Source: Bromus sterilis (Eukaryota; Streptophyta; Magnoliopsida; Poales; Poaceae). Taken from it: DNA of 64,000 bases. The stretch covers positions 24,713,282 to 24,777,281 of the forward strand of contig OX465600.1 in assembly GCA_950022295.1 (NCBI GenBank), in the 5' to 3' direction. Below, one piece after another: positions 11,487-23,500 of this stretch (position 1 is the stretch's first letter; each line of letters starts with the position of its first letter). Position numbers and translations under genes: made by a program. The notes beneath the pieces were generated by a model. That model was not told where the DNA came from. It worked only from the letters and a program-made list of their open reading frames with translations, and did no database searches.

Positions 11487-14016
11487 TCACTTCAACGATG
11501 TAGCTTTGGACCAGACGTGTGGAATAGCTCTGAGTTGGAGGCCATACTTTCTTCTTACCGAAAGCCCAAATTTCTCAGACATGTCAACTGAAGTGGGGTT
11601 GGCCCCATCGGGAAGCATCCAGTCGAAATGATACAGAAAATTTGTTAACGCCATCTCAGTGAGTGAGGAGCTGAATTGAATCCCGGGGCATTGTCGTCGC
11701 CCAGCCCCAAAAGGAATGAATTCAAAGTATGTCCCATTATAGTTCACATTGTTGTTCTCAAACCTCTCCGGCCTAAACTCTTCAGGATTGTCCCAATATC
11801 TAGAGTCTTGAGAAATTGCAAAAACATTAATATATAAATTGGTGCCTTGAGGGATGTCATAACCCATAACTGTAAAATCCTCTCTAGCCATGCGGGGAAC
11901 CAGAGGATTAGGCGGATGCAACCGAAGGACCTCCTTGATGATCATTCGCATATAGTGGAGTTCAACAAGGTCGCTGTTAGTAATGACAGCTCGGTCTTCA
12001 CCTAACACCTCACGCACTTCTTGTTGGGCTCTAGCCATACTATTTGGACTGCGCATAAGCTCCGACATTGCCCAAACTAAAATGTTTCCTGTGGTCTCTG
12101 TACCACCTGCAAATACCTCCTGAAAATGGAAGTTTGTACATAGTACAATAATTAACCGCATATAAGATAATACGAACTCAGGAATTGTTCGAAATCAAAA
12201 GCTATCTATAAACACACGAATGCTCGAAGCTAGTAATTTATGTTTTGTGAAGAATAATATACTGTCTTGGCTCAGTTTTATCTGACATTGCATGATGATT
12301 AGTACACTGTTGTGTGTTAGGAACAGTGGAAACTTATGTGAACTACTCACCATATTTATGCATCAACATAAAATACGTCTACAATCTTTGATTTGTTTTT
12401 GGAGAACATTCTTGTCCTTGTTGTATATATGAGTGTTGCCACTGGATTCACCTTGATGAGTAGTACTGCATACCTTGGATCTCGGCATGTCTTTTTGGGT
12501 TATGTACTATATATCTTATTTTATACTCCTTCGTTCCAAATCAGATAACTTTTATTTGTGTACGCAGATAAATAAAAGTCATCTAATTTGAAACGAAAGA
12601 AGTATTCTATAACAATTTAATCTTAATTTAATTTGTGCATCCTGGATATGCCAGGACTAATTAAATTATGACATGTGTTACGTAATAGGAGTATAAAGAA
12701 AATATTCTGATCAATCAATAATACGCTGAGTAAACCGGGCGACGCCGATGGGGTGAAGGAGGCTATCTGCCGCATCAAGAACATTGCCAAGCCGCTTCTC
12801 CCTCGTCAAGCTCCTCCGCATGATGGACATTAAGTTTGCTAGGCGTCTTTGGTTTTGGCTGGTTGTTTGGCCTGTAAGCGTTTTATCTATTAGACTTGTT
12901 GGTCGTTGGTTGTGGCCTGCGTGCCGATACTCTCCTGGTTGTATTTGAACTCTGTTTCGTTGGTGTACTGTTTGCCGTTTGGCTTTATTTATAAAGTCGG
13001 GCCTATCCTTTTATCTAAAAAAAAATCAATAATACGTAGAGTAGTAAATAGGAGTAGTGAACAAGAGCTGAAATTAGTACAGGAATACTCACAAACAAGA
13101 TGGCCCCCATTGTCTGCGTGGTTAGAGGAAATTTCAACGTGTCCTCCTGCTGCAGCCTGAGCAGCACGTCCAGCATGTCCCCATCGCCGGGCGCAGGGAC
13201 TAGAGCTCGCGAGGCTTTGCGCTCCTCGACCACACCGGCGATGATGCGATGGATGCGGCCGTGGCATCTCTTCATCTGGCGCTCGGCATTGCTCAGCCAC
13301 CTTAGTACCAACCTCGACGACGGGAAGAGGTCTAGCAGACAGAAGCCGCCCAGAAGCGTAAACGCTCTGTCCAACTCGCAGAGGTACTCGCCCTGCTGCG
13401 CGAACTTGCCGCCGAACACCGCCCTCGTCACCACGTGGTTGCTGAGCGCCGTCGCCTTGTCGCTGATGTTGATGGTGGCGCCTGCCGAAGCCGTGATGTC
13501 GCGGAGGAGGCCGCCCAACTCCTCAACCCTGATGCCCTCCATGCGTTTCACCTGCGGGGAGCTGAGGAGCTCCATGACGACGATCTTGCGCATCTGGCGC
13601 CAATGGTCACCGTAGGGGGCGAAGGTGACGCCCTTTCCACCGGAGCCAAACAAGTCCACCGTCGCGCTCCGGGGCCGGTCGGCTAAGGCGAGGTCGTTGG
13701 TCTTGATCAGCTCAGTCGCCGCCTGGGCGCTGGAGACCACCACCGTGGGGACTTCGCCTAGCCTGAGAAACATCACCGGACCATGCCGGCGAGATAGCTT
13801 CATCATCCTGCGATGTGGTGGAAGCACGCTGGCCACGCGGTGGAGGCTGCCAATGATCGGCAGAGCCCACGGCCCAGGAGGCATCTTCTTGGTCGACTTA
13901 TTATTCTTGCCAACCGAGAGCTTGACAAGCCATGTCGCCGCCAATAGCGTACATAGGGCTACCAAACACATACTTAACCACGCCTCCATGGCAGGAAGCT
14001 CCCGCAAGTTTCTCAT
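11487..14016 (-). CDS. Cytochrome P450, CYP71 clan, complete two-exon gene
   Basis: Exon 1 is 14016-13093 and exon 2 is 12119-11487, joined in phase 0 by a GTGAGT donor and a TTTTCAG acceptor, giving 518 residues. An N-terminal hydrophobic anchor (about 11-33) precedes the PPGPW hinge (46-50). The oxygen-binding I-helix AGGTETT falls just after the intron, the usual plant A-type P450 intron position. ExxR (KEVLR) is near 371-374, FRPERF near 423-428, and the heme loop FGAGRRQCPG puts the ligand cysteine at about 452. By family it is an ER-bound monooxygenase fed by NADPH-P450 reductase, acting in specialised metabolism; the substrate cannot be inferred. A second Met at residue 10 is an alternative start. 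All key residues are present and no lesion was seen. The intron carries a Stowaway MITE and a LINE fragment. Confidence 0.93.
12526..12602. mobile_element. Stowaway MITE in the P450 intron
   Basis: A 77-bp palindromic element with ends CTCCTTCGTTCCAAAT and the inverted ATTTGAAACGAAAGAAG is flanked by TA (12524-12525 and 12603-12604). Confidence 0.85.
12726..13023 (+). mobile_element. 5'-truncated LINE in the P450 intron
   Basis: About 300 bp is bounded by the 13-bp duplication AATCAATAATACG (12713-12725 and 13024-13036). It ends with a GGCTTTATTTATAAAGTCGG-type non-LTR 3' tail and an A run. It is antisense to the P450. It spans about 70 bp upstream of nothing coding and ends only 57 bp from the exon-1 donor, which remains intact. 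Confidence 0.85.
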
Positions 14017-14075
14017 CCACGGATTCGCTCTTGAGGCTAGCTGGGAATGGGATAAGTCCTCCGTTCCGGCCCCGG

Positions 14076-14089
14076 CTATATATATATAG
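14076..14089 (-). promoter_or_regulatory. TATA box of the P450 gene
   Basis: An alternating TATATATATATA stretch embedded in GC-rich sequence lies about 60-70 bp upstream of the P450 ATG on the minus strand. This is the expected place for a plant TATA box. Confidence 0.5.
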
Positions 14090-14175
14090 GTCTATTCATT
14101 CATGTTTTGGATATACGTTTCACAATCTTGTTTTTATATTTATGTGCTAGCCGCCCCTGCTAATAAGGGTTTCAA

Positions 14176-14215
14176 TCTATATATCTATCTATATATCTAT
14201 CTATCTATATCTATA

Positions 14216-14252
<37 letters not shown>
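14176..14252. repeat. (TATC)n microsatellite
   Basis: Tetranucleotide ATCT/TATC repeats, imperfect to the left and perfect to the right, lie in the P450 upstream region. Confidence 0.9.
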
Positions 14253-14253
<1 letters not shown>

Positions 14254-14652
14254 GAAAATCTCATGTTAATCAGAAAATTAGAGCCGTTAATCTGGTGGGA
14301 CTAAATTATAACGGTACAGATCTACCCATGTGTGATTTTTCTCTCTCAATGGTATCTTAACTGTCCGTGTGATCCCACGACCGTTAAATAAGGTTCGTTC
14401 AAAGAATCCTCGGCTGCTATCAACAAAGACTCCCTCACAAAAATTCCTTCACCCCTCAAACTATAGCTAATTATATCTCTACTATAGCCGCCACAATAGT
14501 TGATTTGGAGGACCAACAATATTTGATAAAGCCGCTTTTTAGAACTATGGTTTCAACCAAGTTATGATCAAGAATCAACTTCCTAATTCATAAATTTAGA
14601 CCACACTCATACTACAAATGTAAGATGATCTATAGATTCAAGTTGACAACAC

Positions 14653-15480
14653 TACACTAGTAAAAAACAGGGCTTTGATTCGCAACATTCATACCGGTCT
14701 GGTCAAGAACCGGTACTAATGCACATAGATTTGAAGTCTTGCGATCTCGGCTCCGCGCATACAAACTCTCCCAGCTTGCCCGCTAGGGATTTGAGCAGTG
14801 GGTAATATCCATCGGGGAGATCATGAATTTGAGCCCAGAGCTCAATTGTGTCAAGGGGCACAGAGGTGGGTTTTGATAAACCATCATACGGTGTCAGCAC
14901 CACAACATTGCCCCTGAAGTTCCACGACCCCTCCTCCATAACTCTCTCCAAATCTCCTAGGCATTGGAATTTCAGAGAATACAGATTTGATTCTAGGGGC
15001 CGGATTGCAACCGGCTGCGCGAGATCCCATGCCGCCCGCATGTTTAAAAAAACCCAGAATTGGCTGTAGGGTTAATCAATATGAACCCTAGCCAAAGCCG
15101 TCCATCTAGTTGATTCCTGTGGAAGAACAAGCTCTTCCTCCACTACAACATCATCAAGATAATCTTCATGGAGGCCCAGGTCTAGCATCATCTTCTCCAG
15201 ATCGCTCGAATTGGTCCAGATCCTGATGCTTCCGCTGCCATGATCTAAAAACTCACGAAACCCTAGTCCGCCAATAGCATACTCAACACGGACACCCCCC
15301 AAGAGCAGCCGCAGCAGCGTCCTCGGCTAGGAAGTTGGTGAGCGGGGAAGGAAGAGCTCGATCCGATGACAGTCGCCGTCAGGAGAGAAGAAGAACCCTA
15401 CCTTAACAGAAGGGAAAAAAGGCCCTGAAAATTGCCAAGCTTTATTTTAGGCTGGCTACTCCCTCCTCTTTTGGAGTAGT
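14653..15480. mobile_element. Possible CACTA-type element or end, enclosing a LINE fragment
   Basis: CACTAGTAAAAAACAGGGCT at the left edge, with CCGGT-containing subterminal sequence, resembles a CACTA (En/Spm) terminus. On the right the sequence ends GGAGTAGTG, which inverted reads CACTACTCC. No clear 3-bp target duplication was found, so the right boundary is uncertain. Confidence 0.4.
14703..15302 (-). pseudogene. LINE ORF1 fragment with DUF4283 domain
   Basis: Two open stretches (15302-15072 and 15041-14703) lie in the same minus-strand frame, separated by an in-frame TAA. Together they read through TRWTALARVHID, PYSQFWVFLN and MRAAWDLAQPV, then LKFQCLGDLERVMEEGSWNF, GNVVVLTPYD and WAQIHDLPDGYY. 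This is the DUF4283 core seen at the N-terminus of plant L1 ORF1 (RNA-binding, gag-like) proteins. There is no zinc knuckle or ORF2 downstream, so it is a fragment. Confidence 0.75.
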
Positions 15481-15608
15481 GATTATGGGCCCAGGCCCAA
15501 CTAAACAACGAAGCAAGAACGCGCCTCCACAGTCACACAGGCCAACCACCGCTTCACTCGCAGCTCGCTCGGAATCCCCCCAAAATCGCCAAACCCTCGC
15601 CGCCGACC

Positions 15609-18600
15609 ATGGCCGGCCGGACGCCGTTCACCAACGTCGACTCTGAGACGGCAACCGACCTGCGGCGCAAGGGCTTCGACCCGCTCGAGCTGGACAGCGC
15701 CATGGAGCAGCTCCTCACCTACATCTGCACCGAGCTCCTCCCCGCCCCGCCCGTCTCCAAACGCCCCCTGCGCAGCATCGCCGACGCCGCGCGCGACCCC
15801 GCCTCCGACGGCTTCGACCGCATCAGCCTCCTCCCCGACACCCTCCTCCGCAACATCGTCTCCCTCCTCCCCGTCGCGGACGCCGCGCGCACCGCCGTGC
15901 TCGCCTCGCGCTGGCGCCGGGTCTGGCTCTCCCCGGAGCCCGTCGTAATCGACGCCTTCCTCCGGGCCGACAACTACCTCTGCCCCCCTACCCCCGCCGA
16001 CTCGCCGGCCATCACCGCCGCCGTCTCCGCCATTCTCGAGGCGCACCCGGGGTCCTTCCGCTGCGTTCACCTCTTCTGCAGCCACATGAGTTCGCACCAG
16101 GCCCAGCTCGCGCGATGGCTCCAGCTCCTCGCCGCCAAGGGCGTCCACGAGCTCGTCCTCGTCAACCGACCGTGGCCGGTCGACGTGCCCCTCCCGGCCA
16201 CGCTCTTCAGCATCACCACCCTCGTCCGACTCTACATCGGCCTCTGGAAGTTCCCGGACACGGCCGCCCTGCGTGGCGCCTCCTTCCCCCACCTCCGCGA
16301 GCTCGGCATCTGCACCGTCGAGATGGAGCAGGGGGACATCGACTCCATCGTCCCGTCCTGGAGATCCTGAGCATCCAGGGGAGCCACAAGGGGCTGCGCC
16401 TCCGCCTCGCCAGCCAGAGCCTCAGGTGCGTGCAAATCTGCAGTTCTGTCGTGGACAACATCACGGTGGTGAAGGCTCCACGCCTCGAGCGCCTCATCCT
16501 GCAGGGGAACCGAGACGCGCCGGCTGGTGGCCTGTGTACCAGGGTCAGGATTATTGATGCCCCCAAGCTGCATTCGTTTGGATTCTTGGAGCCAGGAAAT
16601 CATGTCCTGGGGATCGGAGTCACCACCATCATGGTAAACATCCTATTCTCCAGTCAATCCATTGTTGCAGCTACCAAATATATCCCAAATTTGTGCAGTC
16701 CATGAATTAAATGTGTGATCTTTCTTCTGAAATTGGGTGAATTTCAGGCTGGGATAAATGTGAATTCGAGCAGCATTGTCCCAAGCGTTAAGATCCTGAG
16801 CTTGAATGTGTGTTTCGGAGTCCCCGATGAGGCAAATATGGTGTCGACGTTCCTCAAATGCTTTCCTAATGTCGAGCGACTACATATCATGGTACCAATT
16901 CATGTTTTAATTGCTTACATCCCCAGCAATACCTTGCATGCTATTCCTTGGAGATGGTGTGTTCAGATTGTCTGCATAGGTCTTTCAAGTCAAGTATCTG
17001 AAGAGCTCTTTATATATGATCAATACTGATAGTTTTCTGGCGGCAGAGGCACAATGTTATTATATCAGTTTTGATTTCTATTGCTTTGCTTCTTTAATTC
17101 TGGTATCTCCAGATTATTTTCTCGAAAACTCTGTCTAAATGTTCGTTTTCATTTGCATCTGTGCTGTTGCAAGCTAGTAGCATTACTGCTATCGGTAGTG
17201 TGACTTTGTGAGAGACGTGCATTACTTATTTCACACTGATGAAATATACATATAACAATCTTGCACATTGCTAGCTACATTTTCTTAGAGGCCTGTGTGA
17301 TGTACCATAATGCTAGTTGCATAATTTCAGGAACGTATATCTGGTTAACTAATATTCAAAGTTATCATGATTCCCATCTAGAAAATCGTCTTAAAGAGCA
17401 TATCTGGCAGAATATGCACTTAAGATCCTCCATTGTAGGCTGAACTCTACATCCTCATGTCTTATTATTTGTTCTGCGTGTATGATAATCATGACAGGCC
17501 GAATAACGCGTGCACCGTCTCAGTTCTTGTTTTTTTCTCTGCATTATTAGGCTACTTGGTAGTTGGCACTTTCTGCTAGTTTCATCATGCACATGAGAGC
17601 ATTTCCTTGTCACTACTCCCGCTGATCAGATCCAGCATTTAGTTATGCATGCCTGTAACATACAGCTTTTAAGAGTTATACACTGCATGTAATTTATGAA
17701 TCTCAGATGCCTAAATAAAAGGCCAGCTCCCTTAGTTCACAAAAATTGTTCTTTCATAATACTGTTGCCTTGTATAATTTTTCTCAATTATGGACCCAAT
17801 GTATCTGAGTCAATCCATGTTTTTCTGTCATTCATACCAATTTCCTCTATTACCTCCGATCCATATTAATGGACTCAACTTTGTCTAGATACGTATGTAT
17901 CTAGTTAAGTATTTAGACTAGATGCATGTGTATCTAGACAAACTTAAGTCCATTAATATGGATCGGAGGGAGTACGTATTACCTGTTTCATCATGCAGCA
18001 AAATGTTAGTTCTTGTAGAATTTTTGTTCTGATTGATTTACACTGATCTTTCAAGTCAATTGCAACCAGAGCTCTTTATGGTCTTTCTGTTTTCTACTAC
18101 TGTGAAAAGTGAATCCTGTATGTACCAAGCAATTTAAGGTACTAGCTATGATATGAATAAGGTAACTGTAATATCAGCTATATGAATGGGCATACTTTAT
18201 CACTTATGATATGCGACATTATTGAGCAGTAACAGCTTAAACACCAAGACTCATCATTTATTCTCAACACGCATAGACTAGGTTACACAATAAGAATTCA
18301 TGGGGTCGCATGTTGATCTGTTTACCGACTGTTGACCGATCGAATCTATTTTTGCAGTCCAAAAAATGTGATCAGTCCACTGGTAATCTAAGCCTCAGTA
18401 TCAAGGAGGGACCCACTGAAAGTGCCATGTCGCGCATCAAAGAGTTGAATTTCCTTGAATTCCGAGGGGAAGAAGGTGAGGTTACCTTCCTCAAGTTGTT
18501 CTTCAAGAGTGCAAGGGTGCTGGAGGGTGCGGTGATTATGATGGCAAATCCAAGCTTCACACGGTTTTCACCAGATGTGGCATGTTCCAAACTGAGGGAG

Positions 18601-18738
18601 GCCTCTGTGGTTAATAGGTCCTGCAACGTGCTTGCTCTTGTGAGTACAGGTCCTGAAGGAGGCAAAGCATGGAATTTTAGTAGAGGAAGTGATTTTTCAT
18701 GTGAGGACCCTTTTTGCCGAGTGAAGATCATCGGCTGA
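15609..18738 (+). pseudogene. F-box/LRR/FBD protein gene with one frameshift
   Basis: Exon 1 is 15609-16633 (GTAAAC donor), exon 2 is 16748-16891 and exon 3 is 18358-18738, all joined in phase 0. The F-box lies at residues 69-115 (DRISLLPDTLLRNIVSLLPV, then RRVWLSP). Leucine-rich FBD-type segments follow (FPHLRELGI, SLRCVQI, APRLERLIL, VKILSLNVCF, FPNVERLHIM). Exon 3 carries an FBD-like block (IKELNFLEFRGEEGEV). By family it would be the substrate receptor of an SCF ubiquitin ligase. At about 16350 the frame jumps: exon 1 is 1025 nt, one short of a multiple of three, and the first frame stops at 16368-16370. A 1-bp (or 7- or 10-bp) loss next to TCGTCCCGTC would explain it. Without the shift it would be about 515 residues. 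It could be a young pseudogene or a sequencing error. Confidence 0.8.
17853..17972. mobile_element. Stowaway MITE in F-box intron 2
   Basis: A 120-bp element with long inverted arms (CCTCCGATCCATATTAATGG and its complement) is flanked by TA at 17851-17852 and 17973-17974. It can fold into a near-perfect hairpin. Confidence 0.9.
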
Positions 18739-19984
18739 GCTTAATGGCCGTGGTCTGTGGAGCAGTGGAAGTTTTTGGGTTTGCTGAACTACGAAGCTTA
18801 TTTTGTTCGGCTGACTTCAGTGGTCTTGCATCACAAACTCTTAAATTTGTGGCCTGATACCTGGTCAGAATCAGAAATTCTATTGACTGTTATTTTGCTT
18901 GCTGTGTAACCTATGTTATCCTGCAGATGTTTCTTCCATTTGGCAGCATGCATTTCTGTCTGCATGCATATTTGCATCTCCTCATCGTGATTGATCTGAA
19001 AATTTTAGTTATCATGCATATTTGCAGATGTTTTTTTTTAAATCAGAGCACTCTTATCTATGGGCTTGTCATGCATTGTACTAGCGATCATATAAATCAT
19101 CGAACTGCATGAACAGATAACCTTGAGTGCCTTTTCTTTACGCCCCCCCCCCCCCTCCCCCCAACACACACACATATCTTGTAGTGATTCATATGAAGTT
19201 CGCAATTGAATAAAGTTGAGTGAGTTCCCTCAAAAATAAAAGTTGATGAATAACACCTAGAATTTGCTCACCAACATATCAGTGGTAATATTAAAATGAG
19301 AGTGGTTTTGCTAAGTCCAAGAACTATCTTGTATGTGCTAGGCTGCTAGCCAAATAACTACATGCAACTTTCTGCTTTTCTCGTTTCGTCTCTGATATGA
19401 AAAACATATAGACTACATACTTTGCAGGTAATAATTTTTCAGACTTTTTGATCTACCATAAATATACAAAATGAGAACATATCTCGTCTATATCTGCAGC
19501 CTCACAATCGCTTTTCAAGGGCGGCAACCCATATTTTTATAAGGTTGTGCGCCAACACAAAATCGTCATAACATAAGCTTTATATTGTGCGGATCACCTG
19601 TCAATGTCTATGTACATTTTTACATGAAGAAATTGCACTTTGTACACATTGGCATTGCAATTTCCATGAGCGGAACTTGCTTTGGAACATCTCACATAAC
19701 CCAAATATACCTAAAACAAGAATTCCAATTTAACAAAGAATTTGTTTCTTCCTCTTCCTCCGTTTGAAAGTGACCTATGATGCGGTCTACAAATGACTGT
19801 GCTTCTTTGATATGGGAGAAGGCCACATCTTTTTAGCCTTTCCTTAGGGTGGGTGACATTCATTTCTGCCATGGGCTGCTGTCAACGGAGCGAGGTAGCA
19901 GTGGGCGATGGGGAGGCGCTCGGCCCCGACGGTTGATTCTGTCTCACAGTCACAGAGCGTCTCAGTACTTCCTTCCGACACTAA
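18739..19984. other. Intergenic, no supported gene
   Basis: AT-rich sequence downstream of the F-box gene. It includes a short C-run followed by (CA)n at about 19142-19176. No coding frame with recognisable content was seen. Confidence 0.5.
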
Positions 19985-20536
19985 CAGCATCTTCAACAGA
20001 GGCTCTATATGTTGGCGCGCTAAAACTCGTATATAGCATGCGGTATCCTGTTTTAGCGCACGGTGAAGCAATTTAATTTTTTAGATGCCTAAAAATACAG
20101 CGCATAGATAGTACAGTTTAGTAGAAGCGCTAAAATACAGCACAGAGCAGTGCCCGTATCACCACCGTGGCCGCGCCGCCCTGTCCCGTGGCCGCCCTGG
20201 CCGTGCTCGTCTCACCGCCGTGGCCCCGCCACCCCGCCGCCCCGTCAGTGGCCGTCCTCGCCACGCCCGGCCCGTAGCTGCCCTCGCCGCTGGCCGCCTG
20301 TGGCCGCCCGACGCCCACCCGTGGCCAAGCCCGTGGCCGCCCGCTGGCTGCCCGTGTGTTGATGGAAGAGAGGGCCCCGCGTGGAGGAGAGCGCTGTGGA
20401 GGAGGGCCTCACCTTGTTTTCGCCTAGCGCGCTGAACCGAACGCGTTAAATATCCAGCGCTGAGTACCGCTTTGCAGCTCGCGCGGAACGGTTTTTACAT
20501 CGTGTTTTTTTTGAAGGTAAAACATAGCTTTATAAC

Positions 20537-23500
20537 TTAACGGTGTCGGGGTAAATCACCCGCAACACAAACTGCCACCTGGGTAGGAACAACGGACTCC
20601 CACTGCATATAGTGATTGACATCATACAAGCGACCCAAAATAGCTAGCTGATGCGCTACAGAATTGGCCTCTCGACGACACAGAAGCATTTCGTGCTTCG
20701 AGAACCACATCTTTCGCTGGAACTTCAAGTCTTCGATCACCGCTGCATATGCGGAAGCATCCACACGAGTCAGGTCCATAGCTTCCAGAAGCAAACTGCA
20801 GTCGGTTTTGAAGGCAACCCGCACCATGCCCAATTCCGCAGCGAATGAAATCGCATGTGATAGTGCATGAACTTCAGCAGCAAAAGCATCCTGCACATTC
20901 CCCTGGCATCCCGCCCTTGCAGCGATTACCTCTCCGTTGGCGTTCCGAGCAACTACGCCCCATCCGGAGCAGTTCTGTCCTGGGACGAATGATCCATCAA
21001 CATTAATCTTGATCATCTCCCCTAATGGTGGCCTCCACTGTGTGTTGTTTTTGGTAGGCTTCGGTTGATTATATATGTGCATATACTCCAGAACGTTTGC
21101 ATTCGTTCTTCTGGCCACCACTTCCCCGGTCTCTGGCAGCCGCCCTTCTCTAAGCTTGTTCCTATTGCTCCACCAAAGCCACCAAAGCGTGAGGATGTGC
21201 ATGCGTTTGAGTTCAGTGAGCTCCCAGATGTAATCTAGTGCATGGTGCACCGAATGGATTTCTTCCAGGTCCACCCTTTCCTTCTCTAGTCCAAGTGATC
21301 TCCAGGCCCCTTTGACCGATTTGCATTTGATAAATAAGTGACCACCATCCTCATCAGCCCGCCCGCAGAAGAGGCACTTTGTGTCCTCCACCGGCACACC
21401 TCTCTTCTTGAGATTAGTACGCAGAGCCAGAGATTCATGCTTGATCCTCCATGTGAACATCTGTATGTTTCTCGGCCCTGGAAGCTTCCACACCCTGGAC
21501 CAAGAGTCATCTTTGCTTGGATACAGAACTAAAGCCGACCTCTCCCTGCTGCATTGGTTTTCCCAGCTTGACCTGCAGCTTGTATGCACTCTTGACAGAA
21601 TGAGTTCCTTTATTGTCATATTGCCAAGCGATAAAATCCGGGACTCCTTCCCTGAGAGGAATTTGCAGAATGTGGCGGGCATCATCTGGCCAGAAAGTTT
21701 CCCGGACCAGCCTCTCATCCCAACTCCCAGATGACGGGTCAATAAGGTCACTCACATACTCCAGTAAATTTCCCCTTCTTGGAGTGATTACTCTTCTCGA
21801 CCAGGGCCTAGGGATCCAAGGGTCTGACCATATGCGGACGCCCACACCATCCCCAATGCGCCAAATATAACCTTCTTTTATAAGCTCCAACCCATTCAAT
21901 AAACTGCGCCATGAGTAAGATATCCCAGGTTTTGGTATAGCCTCCAGTACATGTGTGTTAGGGAAATATCGAGCCTTGAGAATTCTTGCACACAACGTGT
22001 CTGGGTGTTTGATCAGTCTCCAAACCTGCCTTGAAAGCATAGCCGTGTTAAAACAGTCCATGTCCCTAAACCCCAGTCCGCCTTGATTTTTCGGCAACGA
22101 TAGCTTCTCCCAACTAATCCAGTGGATGGTGTCCTCCTTGTCCTGTTGGCTCCACCAGTACTTCCCCAACAATCTGCTAAGTTCCTCACAAAAGGTCTTG
22201 GTCAAGTAGAAGCAAGACATGGCATAAGTAGGGATGGCTTGTGCAACGGCTTTCACCAAGATCTCCTTACCCGACTTCGCGATGAGCTTTTCCTTCCATC
22301 CATAGACTTTGCCCGCAACTGCACCCTTGATGTATGTGAACGCTTTCCTCCTGGATTGTCCCACATGAATTGGGAGTCCTAGGTATTTTTCCTTCCAGTC
22401 TTCTCTTTGGATCATCAAGGTGTTCTTCACTGTTGTCCGTATCTCAGTACGTGTGTTCGGGCTAAACATGATGGCAGATTTTTCAATGTTGATACTCTGT
22501 CCTGAGCAGTTCTCATACAGGCTTAGGACCTCCCGTAGCGCTGCAGCCTCTTCTTGGTTCGCCTTCATCAATAAGACTGAGTCGTCTGCAAAAAAAAGGT
22601 GTGACACCACCGGTGCGTTGCTGCAGATTTTGAGACCACTGATCCTTCCCGAACTTTCTGCATGGTGTAGGAGTGCCGAGAGCCCTTCCGCAGAGATTAC
22701 AAACAAATACGGTGACAGAGGGTCACCTTGGCATAATCCTCTACTAGGAGAAAACTGCTGTGTGAGTGCTCCATTGATCTTGATTTGGTATCTTACCGTG
22801 GTAACACACCGCATGATAAGCTCGACCCACCGGGACCTGAACCCCATCCTTGTAAGCATTGCTTCTAGAAAGTTCCATTCCACTCTATCGTATGCTTTAC
22901 TCATATCCGCTTTAACAGCAGCAAACTCTTCCTTACCCCTCGTCTTGTGTAACAGATAGTTCGATAGTTCATAAGCTATCAACACATTATCCATAATAAG
23001 CCTCCCCGGGACGAATGCACTTTGATTGTCAGATATGATGTCTGGCAGAATCAACTTCATCCTATTAGCAATCACCTTGGACACCAACTTATAGATCACA
23101 TTACACAGACTTATTGGCCTCAGATCCTTTATTCTGCTCGGGTTCTTCACTTTGGGGATCAGGACAACCAATGTATCATTCCAACCTTCTGGTATAGCTC
23201 CCCCATTAAGGACTGCCAGTACCTCCTCCACTACTTGATCTCCCATCAGATGCCAATGTTTTTTGTATACAATGGAAGGCATTCCATCCGGCCCTGGGGC
23301 CTTTAGGTCCCCTATATGATCGAGGGCAGCTTTAATCTCCTCCCTTGTGAACTCGGCATTCAGCAACATGTTCATGGCTGCTGTGATCCGAGGAGTTACA
23401 ATGGGTAAGAGCTCGGTCAAGCGGTCACCCATATTTGAGGTGAATAAATCCTGAAAAAAGGAACAAACGTAGTTAGTTAATTCTTCTCCTTCCTTCACTT

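Noticed and set aside
15501..16292. 263-codon minus-strand frame
   Set aside because: It is the antisense shadow of F-box exon 1 in GC-rich codons. The plus strand has the F-box motif and splice sites.
20130..20435. Pro/Arg-rich frames as a gene
   Set aside because: GTGGCCGCC-type repeats in a DNA transposon interior, open in several frames.
22122..22959. Plus-strand frames inside the LINE
   Set aside because: Antisense shadows of the reverse transcriptase domain.
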